Part shown: positions 1 to 5,210 of the stretch, piece by piece
Numbering within the stretch: the first letter of the stretch is position 1
Layout: the number at the start of each line of letters is the position of its first letter
Source: Planctomycetota bacterium
GTDB taxonomy: Bacteria; Planctomycetota; PUPC01
Assembly (NCBI GenBank): GCA_003559755.1
Contig: PWKM01000242.1
Coordinates: 1-5,210, forward strand
Length of the DNA stretch: 5,210 nucleotides
Reading direction: 5' to 3'
Made by a program: the position numbers and the translations under genes
Notes under the pieces: generated by a model
Databases searched by the model: none
What the model was told of the DNA's origin: nothing
What the model saw: only the letters and a program-made list of their open reading frames with translations

Positions 1-247
1 CCTCCGCGATCAGGGGCGTGTCCGTTTCACCGCGGTAAGCGACGACGAAGCCCTCGACGCATTCTCGCGGCTGAGCAACCTCGAGGGGATTATTCCGGCG
101 CTCGAGAGCGCCCACGCCGTCGCCCAACTGCTGAAGATGGCGGGCGAACTGCCCGAGGTCGTCATCGTCAACTTGTCCGGGCGCGGCGACAAGGACGTCC
201 AGGCCGTCGCAAGACACCTCGGCGAGGAGCTGCACGAGAAACCGTGA
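1..247 (+). CDS. trpB: Tryptophan synthase beta subunit, C-terminal 81 residues (5' truncated by window)
   Basis: This is the 3' end of the gene for the PLP-dependent beta subunit of tryptophan synthase, which condenses indole with L-serine to give L-tryptophan in the cytoplasmic alpha2-beta2 complex. Codons are in frame from base 2, and the stop is TGA at 245-247. Visible family hallmarks are LEGIIPALESAHA (fragment residues 27-39), the conserved EGIIPALES-type segment near the cofactor, and NLSGRGDKD (57-65), whose serine contacts the PLP pyridine nitrogen in characterised enzymes. The PLP lysine and the glycine-rich phosphate loop lie upstream, outside the window. The tail after GRGDKD is short, as is usual for TrpB. 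The stop overlaps the GTG start of trpA by four bases (GTGA), so translational coupling of the two subunits is likely. Identification is firm; only the missing 5' part is unseen. Confidence 0.96.
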   Translation, partial: LRDQGRVRFTAVSDDEALDAFSRLSNLEGIIPALESAHAVAQLLKMAGELPEVVIVNLSGRGDKDVQAVARHLGEELHEKP

Positions 248-1044
248 ATCGGATTGACAGGACATTCGCCGAACTCAAGGAACAGGGCAGGGCGGCGTTC
301 AGCGTCTATCTGTGCGCGGGCGATCCCGACCTCGAGACCACCCGCGACCTGGTCGTCGCGCTCGACAAGGCGGGGGTGGACTTCGTCGAACTGGGGATGC
401 CGTTCAGCGATCCGATCGCCGACGGCCCGGTCATCCAGGCCGCCGGGCAGAGGTCGCTCGACCGGGGCACCAAACTCGCTGACGTGTTGGATATCGCGGC
501 CCAGGTCCGCGAGCAGTCCGACATACCCATCGTCCTGATGACCTACTACAACATCATCCACCGGTTCGGGCTTGACAATCTGGCCCGGGAGGCGACACGT
601 GTCAGCATCGACGGGCTGATCATCGCCGACCTGATCCCCGAGGAGGCGGACGACTTGCTTGCCGTTGCACGCCCGGCCGATCTCGCCACCGTGTTCTTCG
701 TCGCCCCGACCAGCACCGACGATCGGATCAAGCTGGCCGAAGAGACATCGACCGGGTTCATCTATTGCGTGTCGGTGACCGGTATCACCGGTGCCCGCGA
801 CGCGCTCCCGCCCGACCTGCGCGACCACCTGCGGCGGGTCCGGCCGCTGACCACAAAACCGCTGGTCGTCGGATTCGGCGTGTCCCGCCCCGAGCATGTG
901 CGGGCTCTGTCTGAGGTCGCCGACGGGATCATCGTCGGAAGCGCCGTGGTCCGGCAGATCGAGCAGGCATCGGATCTGCCTCGCGAACAGCTCGTCGAGC
1001 AGGTCGCCGCCTTCGCCGGAGAACTCGCCGCCGCCACGCGATAG
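244..1044 (+). CDS. trpA: Tryptophan synthase alpha subunit
   Basis: TrpA is a TIM-barrel lyase that cleaves indole-3-glycerol phosphate into glyceraldehyde 3-phosphate and indole; the indole is channelled to TrpB. The 266-residue product has the normal family length. The two catalytic acids fall at the textbook positions: Glu49 in FVELGMPFSDP and Asp60 in DPIADGP. Also visible are the N-terminal strand with AGDPD (25-29), MTYYN (99-103, Tyr102), the mobile loop VTGITGAR (178-185), the phosphate-binding GFGVS (210-214) and the C-terminal VGSAVV (231-236). Two positions often occupied by proline are isoleucine here (YYNIIHRFG and ADLIPEE), but the family varies at these places, so activity is not in doubt. 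The GTG start is chosen because it overlaps the trpB stop as GTGA and puts Glu49 and Asp60 at their canonical numbers; GAGGAG at 224-229 is a rather distant possible ribosome site, so coupling from trpB probably drives translation. Confidence 0.97.
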   Translation: MNRIDRTFAELKEQGRAAFSVYLCAGDPDLETTRDLVVALDKAGVDFVELGMPFSDPIADGPVIQAAGQRSLDRGTKLADVLDIAAQVREQSDIPIVLMTYYNIIHRFGLDNLAREATRVSIDGLIIADLIPEEADDLLAVARPADLATVFFVAPTSTDDRIKLAEETSTGFIYCVSVTGITGARDALPPDLRDHLRRVRPLTTKPLVVGFGVSRPEHVRALSEVADGIIVGSAVVRQIEQASDLPREQLVEQVAAFAGELAAATR

Positions 1045-1072
1045 ACAAGGCCCGAAAAACGAAAGAATCCAG

Positions 1073-1858
1073 ATGGCCGTCGTTTGCAACCGTTGCGGCA
1101 GACAATACGACGTGACCCTCTTTCAGTTTGGCCGGACCGTGCGCTGCGAATGCGGCGAGACCGTTCGAGGGGAATCCCGGATGACCATCGGCGAAGACGG
1201 ACGCGAGGCGGAACGGGCGGGCGTCGGCTATCTGACACCGGCCGGCGAAACCGACCTCTTCCTCTATGTCGTGCGGCACGGGAACACGGCGTGGAACCGG
1301 GCCGGTCGGCTCCAGGGACAGATCGACGTTGAACTCAGCGATGCGGGCTGCTCGGAGGCGAAACGCCTCGCAGATGCACTGGCCCCGGTTCACTTCGAAG
1401 CGGCATATTCGAGCGACCTGCGGCGGTGTGTGCAGACGGCCGAGATCGTGCTCGACGGTCGCGGCGTTCCGCTGACCACCAACCCCGCACTCCGCGAGGA
1501 GGATTTCGGGGCCTGGACGGGCAAGGCGCATGCCGAGATCGCCCGGCTCTGGCCCGACCAATGGAAGGCCCGCGAGCGGGACCGCATCCACGCCCGGCCG
1601 GAGGGCGGCGAATCGCTCGGAGACCTCGAACGGCGGGTCATGCCCTGCCTCGAGAAGATCGCCGAAGACCACCCCAGAGGCAACGTGCTCGTCGTCACTC
1701 ACGGAGGCCCCGCCTTCGTCTTCTTCTCCAGGGTGATGGCCCCGGATGGAAAGCTGCGGGGGAATTTCTCGGTGGCGAACTGCGCCCTGAACATCGTCGC
1801 GCATACCCGGTTCGGCTGGAAAATTCAGCTCCTGAATGACACCTGCCACCTGTGCTGA
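1073..1858 (+). CDS. Zinc-ribbon / histidine phosphatase (phosphoglycerate mutase-like) fusion protein
   Basis: The predicted cytoplasmic protein has 261 residues and two parts. Residues 1-31 look like a small zinc ribbon: Cys5-x2-Cys8, then an aromatic hairpin, then Cys25-x-Cys27-Gly. Residues 37-60 are a polar linker. Residues 61-261 form a histidine-phosphatase domain with the full active site: Arg68-His69 in VVRHGNTAWN (His69 is the expected phosphoacceptor), LQGQIDVELSDAG (80-92), SSDLRRCVQTAE (113-124, Arg118), the acid in LREEDFGAWTG (Glu142) and VVTHGG (His210). The domain resembles GpmB/CobC-type phosphatases, but the substrate cannot be assigned. The start is ATG at 1073, 28 bases after trpA, with GAAAG at 1061-1065 as a weak ribosome site seven bases upstream. 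The frame stays open back to an ATG at 896, but that stretch overlaps trpA in another frame and reads as low-complexity Ser/Arg/Pro. Starting at Met37 would lose the ribbon, which argues against it. The short gap suggests co-transcription with trpBA. Confidence 0.9.
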   Translation: MAVVCNRCGRQYDVTLFQFGRTVRCECGETVRGESRMTIGEDGREAERAGVGYLTPAGETDLFLYVVRHGNTAWNRAGRLQGQIDVELSDAGCSEAKRLADALAPVHFEAAYSSDLRRCVQTAEIVLDGRGVPLTTNPALREEDFGAWTGKAHAEIARLWPDQWKARERDRIHARPEGGESLGDLERRVMPCLEKIAEDHPRGNVLVVTHGGPAFVFFSRVMAPDGKLRGNFSVANCALNIVAHTRFGWKIQLLNDTCHLC

Positions 1859-1872
1859 GCTGTGTGCGCAAC

Positions 1873-1894
1873 CGGGTCGGGAGGGCCCGATCTG
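1873..1894 (+). terminator. GC-rich stem-loop after the trp operon, possible terminator
   Basis: The arm at 1873-1881 can pair with 1886-1894 around a four-base loop (AGGG). The inner five pairs, TCGGG with CCCGA, are perfect; the outer four include two G-U pairs. It begins 14 bases after the phosphatase stop, where an operon would be expected to end. There is no run of T after the stem, only mixed AT-rich sequence, so it does not meet the classical intrinsic-terminator pattern and could be incidental. Confidence 0.4.
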
Positions 1895-1937
1895 ATGAGT
1901 TAATAATGTATAGTGTTGTAATTCCCATGCTTGAATC

Positions 1938-1966
1938 TTGCAAATTTCCGCCAAAAACAGTATTCT
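1938..1966 (+). promoter_or_regulatory. Putative sigma-70-type promoter for the large propeller/TPR gene
   Basis: TTGCAA at 1938-1943 (four of six bases match TTGACA) and TATTCT at 1961-1966 (four of six match TATAAT) are separated by exactly 17 bases. They lie in a distinctly AT-rich island, about 35% G+C over 1895-1980, between high-GC genes. Transcription would begin near 1973 and leave a leader of about 30 bases before the ATG at 2004. TTGAAT at 1931-1936 is an alternative -35 with a longer spacer, and TATAGT at 1909-1914 is a better -10 by sequence but has no partner upstream. This is prediction by pattern only. Confidence 0.45.
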
Positions 1967-1992
1967 GAAAGCTTAAGGCCAGTCCCGACGAA

Positions 1993-1998
1993 AAGGGA
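1993..1998 (+). promoter_or_regulatory. Shine-Dalgarno sequence that fixes the start at 2004
   Basis: AAGGGA ends five bases before the ATG at 2004. It is the only purine-rich site at suitable spacing and supports this start, which is also the one that yields a complete signal peptide. The next in-frame ATG (residue 20) lies inside the hydrophobic segment and would destroy it. Confidence 0.65.
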
Positions 1999-2003
1999 AT
2001 ATT

Positions 2004-5000
2004 ATGCAGATAATCAGATGGTTTTATCTTTCGGCGCTGTTCGTCGCGCTCGTGCTGGGGATGTCTGCATCATCTGCTCTCGCCGACGGAAGCGATGACG
2101 GGGAAGACGCCGGCCGCGACATCCAGGCCGTGCTCGATGTCATTCCCGGGATGGATGAGCAGTTCGACGCAGCCCGAGAGCTGATCGAGGACCGCGAGTG
2201 GGACCGTCTGATGGAGCGTCTGGCCCGGATCGACGAAGAGGTCGGCGATTCGGTGTGGGCTCCCAAAGGGGAGCGGGTCCACATCTCGGTCCGCGATTAC
2301 CTGCTCCGGCTGATCCTGACCCTGCCCGAGGAAGGCATCGGCAACTATCGCGTCCGCTATGATGTCGAGGCCCGGGCACTCTATGACCGGGCAAAAAGAG
2401 AACGCTCGGTCCCCGATCTGGACGCGGTAGCACGCCGGTTCCCCGCATCCAGCTACGCCGTACCCGCACTCAACACCGCGGCACGGTTGTTGATGGACCG
2501 CGGCGAATACGGGGCGGCCGCCGGACGCCTCAACCAACTGGTGAACAGGCCCGCGGTCGCAGGCGAGACGGCCGGGGAAAGACGGACAAAGCGGATGGCA
2601 TCGGTCAAGCTCGCCTTCTGCAGGGCCCGACTGGGCGACGCGAGCGGGGCAGAGCGGGCCATCGCCCGCCTGAAGGAGGAAGGGCTGAACGGCGAACTGA
2701 GACTGGCTGGCGGTGATCTGACCGTCGACGAGTTCATTCGCCAGGCATTGGACGCCGGGCCGATGGATACCGCCATCGTGCGGGCGAAAGACTACTGGCC
2801 CGGCCCCGGCGGCCACATCGACCACAGGCGACCGATGGTCGAAGTCCGGACCGACCTCCTGCAATGGTGGTGGAAGAAAATCGGGGAAGAGTCGGACGAG
2901 GAGAGCCAACCCACGGCCCAGCAAACTGCGGCCCAGGCACGGATAAGATTGGCGATGGCGCGGCGGGGCGGCCAGGTACAGGCGAGAATCACTGCGGCAC
3001 CCATCCCCATCACCGATCAACAGGGCGTCGTCTATCTGAATACCGGCGAAAAGTTGCTGGCGATCGACCACATCACCGGCCGGCTGAGATGGATGGCCGA
3101 ACCAGCAGACCCGCCCGAGGCGGAGGCCCAGCCGGCACCTCACCTGCGCCATATGCATGCCAACGCAGAGAGGGCGTTGTGGGTCGGCTGGCAAGGCGCG
3201 GCCACGGTCTCTTACGGCGGGCACATGGTTTTTGCCACCGAGACGCGGAGCAGAGGAGCTCATCTCCACCGAGCGTTGAGCGCGTTCGACGCGAGCGGCG
3301 GACAGCGGCTCTGGAGTATATTGGAGCAGCCCGACTCGATGGAGTTCGAAGAGCGGGCGTTCTTCCCCTGGGCACCGAAATACTACGAGGGGCAACTGGT
3401 GACCCTCGCCTCGTACCAGGACCAGATGTTCATCTGCTCGCTCGATGCCGAGACAGGCGAATTGCTGTGGAAGCAGTTCCTGGCGGCTGACCCCGTTCCG
3501 AGCATCGATGCCAGGCGACAGTTGACGATGACACGCGGCCTGGGCCAGCCGGTCGTTATCTCCGACGGAGTGGCCTATGGGGCCACGGGGATGGGTGCAG
3601 TGGCCGCGGTCGATGTCCACAGTGGAGACCTGTATTGGATCACGAAATATGACCGGACCGCTATCAAGACGACCACCGGTGGCAGCCAGCATCGCCCCGT
3701 CACGCAATACTCGGCCGAGGGCGGCTGGGAGGCCGGCTTCCCAGTCGTCGACGGCGGCAAGCTTTACGTCGCCCCGTGGGATTCACAGGAATTGCTGGTC
3801 CTCGATGCTCGAAGCGGCGAGCTTGTCACGACCATACCCGGCAGTGGTTACACGCATTTCGTCGGACTGCATCGGGGCAGGCCCATCCTCACCGGAGAGA
3901 GACACACCGCCGCCTTCGACCCGTACACCGGCCGGCGCGAATGGAGGGTGTCAACCGGGGTCAAGCCGTCTGGCATTCCCATTCTGACCGAGTCATCCGT
4001 CGTGGTTCCCGGCGACCGCCAACTGGCGATCATCCGGCTGGACCGGACGCCGGTCGCTCGTGAACTGCACACGGTCGAACCCCGGCCGGAATACCCATCG
4101 AAATCGGGGCTGGGCAACCTGGTTGTCTGTTCCGGCCGTCTCATCGCCGTCAACGAGGGATACGCCTCGGCGTTCTTCTCCTACGACAAGACCCGCGCCG
4201 AACTGACCCGGCTGGTCGAGGAACAGCACCCTCCCCGGGTAAGGCCGCTGCTCGATCGCTCAGACATCAGTTCGCTCGGCGGCGACAGGGCCTTCTCCGA
4301 CGGCGAACGGGAGCAGGCGCGGGATCGATATCGGCAGGCGCTGGAAGACCTCGAGGCGGCCGAAAAACTGCTCGATGACAAGCAGGCCCCGCCCTCGGAA
4401 CTCGTCTCTCGCCACCAGAGGATGATGTTCGAGACGCGGCTCAAGCTGGCCGAGACGGACTCCGAGCATGCACTGACACACATCGACGCGGCACAACCCT
4501 ACATTTATAACGATCTGGCAGAAGTTCGGTTCCACATGGGACGGGGAGAAGCCCTGACCGTGGGCGGCAGATACCAGGATGCAGTGGACCAGTACCGTCA
4601 CCTCGTCGATAACAAGCCGGAGTTCCGACTGCGCGTCGGCGAGTCGAATGTGCGCGTCGGCCTGCTCGCCCAGGAACGGATCGGCAAGCTGGTCAAGGAA
4701 CACGGGCACGAGGTCTATGCTCGGGTCGACCAGGCCCTGAAGCCCAAGTATCAACAGTTGGTCGAAGAGCGGAAGGTCGAGGCCCTGCTCGCACTGCAGG
4801 CCAGGCATCCGCACAGCTCGCTCGCCGATGCTTTTCTGCTGCAGGCGGGCCGGCTGGTACAGGACAGCGAGCACGGGATGCTCCGCAGCCAGACCATCCT
4901 GCGCTCGCTGACGCTCAGGTACCCGGAATCCGACCTGTTGGGCGAGGCGTTCGCCATGCTGCTCGAAAACTGCATCGAAACCTCGCAGTACCGGCTGGCC

Positions 5001-5210
5001 GCAGTGGTTCTGGGCGACATCGCCGACAAACACCCTGACATCGAGATCGGATGGCGGGGCGAGACCCTGTCCGGTGAGGCACTGGTCGCAAGGTTGATGG
5101 AGACCGAGGAACTGACAAAGGCATCCGGCCTGCTGCGGCGGGAACTTCCCGTGCTCACCACACCGCTGGCGAAAGTGTGGGAGAGCGGAAATGAGCCGGA
5201 AATGCTGGCC
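2004..5210 (+). CDS. Exported PQQ/BamB-type beta-propeller protein with flanking TPR-like domains (3' truncated)
   Basis: The frame is open for 1069 codons to the end of the window, so the C-terminus is unseen. Residues 1-27 are a Sec signal peptide: Arg5, a hydrophobic core at about 6-19, and a likely cut after ALA (25-27). There is no lipobox cysteine. Residues about 40-215 are helical; LPEEGIGNYRVRYD (107-120), ARRFP, then a TPR-like pair to about 180 match the N-terminal domain I associate with planctomycete propeller proteins. After an acidic/Gln-rich stretch (about 294-315), repeats of the form 'D-x-x-[ST]-G-x-x-x-W' or close to it mark about seven blades at 341-367, 404-439, 460-492, 519-549, 581-613, 623-650 and 661-683; the fifth and seventh are degenerate. 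Residues about 715-1069 are TPR-like or coiled helices, for example 765-800, 840-870 and 925-1014. No CxxCH heme site and no obvious dehydrogenase catalytic motif is seen, so a structural or binding role outside the cytoplasm is likelier than PQQ-dependent catalysis. It probably has its own promoter, and no link to tryptophan synthesis is apparent. Confidence 0.87.
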   Translation, partial: MQIIRWFYLSALFVALVLGMSASSALADGSDDGEDAGRDIQAVLDVIPGMDEQFDAARELIEDREWDRLMERLARIDEEVGDSVWAPKGERVHISVRDYLLRLILTLPEEGIGNYRVRYDVEARALYDRAKRERSVPDLDAVARRFPASSYAVPALNTAARLLMDRGEYGAAAGRLNQLVNRPAVAGETAGERRTKRMASVKLAFCRARLGDASGAERAIARLKEEGLNGELRLAGGDLTVDEFIRQALDAGPMDTAIVRAKDYWPGPGGHIDHRRPMVEVRTDLLQWWWKKIGEESDEESQPTAQQTAAQARIRLAMARRGGQVQARITAAPIPITDQQGVVYLNTGEKLLAIDHITGRLRWMAEPADPPEAEAQPAPHLRHMHANAERALWVGWQGAATVSYGGHMVFATETRSRGAHLHRALSAFDASGGQRLWSILEQPDSMEFEERAFFPWAPKYYEGQLVTLASYQDQMFICSLDAETGELLWKQFLAADPVPSIDARRQLTMTRGLGQPVVISDGVAYGATGMGAVAAVDVHSGDLYWITKYDRTAIKTTTGGSQHRPVTQYSAEGGWEAGFPVVDGGKLYVAPWDSQELLVLDARSGELVTTIPGSGYTHFVGLHRGRPILTGERHTAAFDPYTGRREWRVSTGVKPSGIPILTESSVVVPGDRQLAIIRLDRTPVARELHTVEPRPEYPSKSGLGNLVVCSGRLIAVNEGYASAFFSYDKTRAELTRLVEEQHPPRVRPLLDRSDISSLGGDRAFSDGEREQARDRYRQALEDLEAAEKLLDDKQAPPSELVSRHQRMMFETRLKLAETDSEHALTHIDAAQPYIYNDLAEVRFHMGRGEALTVGGRYQDAVDQYRHLVDNKPEFRLRVGESNVRVGLLAQERIGKLVKEHGHEVYARVDQALKPKYQQLVEERKVEALLALQARHPHSSLADAFLLQAGRLVQDSEHGMLRSQTILRSLTLRYPESDLLGEAFAMLLENCIETSQYRLAAVVLGDIADKHPDIEIGWRGETLSGEALVARLMETEELTKASGLLRRELPVLTTPLAKVWESGNEPEMLA

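Noticed and set aside
896..1072. A longer, upstream ATG start (896) for the phosphatase gene
   Set aside because: The extra 59 codons overlap trpA in another frame and encode Ser/Arg/Pro-rich sequence typical of a shifted frame. The zinc ribbon begins right after the ATG at 1073.
10..1089. A 359-codon open frame on the minus strand opposite trpB/trpA
   Set aside because: It is antisense to two firmly identified genes. Its translation is low-complexity and Gly/Asp/Arg-rich with no recognisable motif, as expected from the complement of high-GC coding DNA.
929..1954. A 341-codon open frame on the minus strand opposite the histidine-phosphatase gene
   Set aside because: It covers a gene with intact catalytic motifs on the + strand and itself shows no family features. 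Its start would lie in the AT-rich gap without a convincing ribosome site.
1921..2000. Complementary ATTCCC (1921-1926) and GGGAAT (1995-2000) that could hide the ribosome site
   Set aside because: Only six pairs over a 68-base loop, and the upstream arm would lie outside the transcript if the predicted promoter is right. Chance is the simpler explanation.
2070..3707. A 545-codon open frame on the minus strand inside the large propeller/TPR gene
   Set aside because: Length alone is impressive, but the + strand encodes a signal peptide and regular propeller repeats across this region. The antisense product has no domain-like pattern and is explained by strong G/C bias at third positions.
4260..5033. 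A 257-codon open frame on the minus strand opposite the C-terminal helical region
   Set aside because: Same reason: it mirrors a continuous + strand coding frame and has no recognisable motif of its own.
2004..5210. Quinoprotein dehydrogenase (PQQ enzyme) as the function of the large protein
   Set aside because: The repeat signature alone also occurs in BamB-like non-catalytic propellers. No CxxCH heme motif or obvious vicinal-cysteine or catalytic-aspartate motif was seen.
1..5210. CRISPR array, tRNA/rRNA, insertion sequence, attachment site or phage-defence module
   Set aside because: No direct repeat array, tRNA-like clover pattern, terminal inverted repeats or transposase-like frame was seen on either strand. 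Apart from the 145-base gap and the short space after trpA, the window is filled by the four coding regions.

Overview
The window is high-GC DNA (well above 60% G+C in the genes, by eye) carrying the end of a tryptophan operon followed by one very large secreted-protein gene. All genes lie on the + strand. The organism is most likely a bacterium of the Planctomycetota, perhaps a Phycisphaerae-like lineage. This is an inference from two things: the architecture of the last gene (signal peptide, TPR-like helices, PQQ-type beta-propeller, more TPR-like helices), which I know mainly from planctomycetes, and the zinc-ribbon/phosphatase fusion. No marker gene fixes the taxonomy.

Region 1 (1-1858) reads as one transcription unit. 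It holds the 3' end of trpB, then trpA overlapping it by 4 bases (GTGA), then, 28 bases further on, a histidine-phosphatase gene with an N-terminal zinc ribbon. TrpA splits indole-3-glycerol phosphate into indole and glyceraldehyde 3-phosphate, and TrpB joins the indole to serine to make tryptophan. The phosphatase keeps all catalytic residues of its superfamily, but its substrate cannot be read from the sequence.

Region 2 (1859-2003) is a 145-base gap. A GC-rich stem-loop (1873-1894) lies just after the phosphatase stop. It is followed by a sharply AT-rich stretch (about 35% G+C over 1895-1980) with a plausible sigma-70-type promoter (TTGCAA, 17-base spacer, TATTCT) and a Shine-Dalgarno sequence. 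The gap looks like an operon boundary.

Region 3 (2004-5210) is a single open frame of 1069 codons running off the window. It encodes an exported protein with a signal peptide, an N-terminal helical domain, about seven PQQ/BamB-type propeller repeats and a long C-terminal TPR-like region.

I see no mobile element, CRISPR array, RNA gene or defence system. The most notable points are the zinc-ribbon phosphatase attached to the trp operon and the very large propeller/TPR protein. Neither amounts to strong evidence for a new system.
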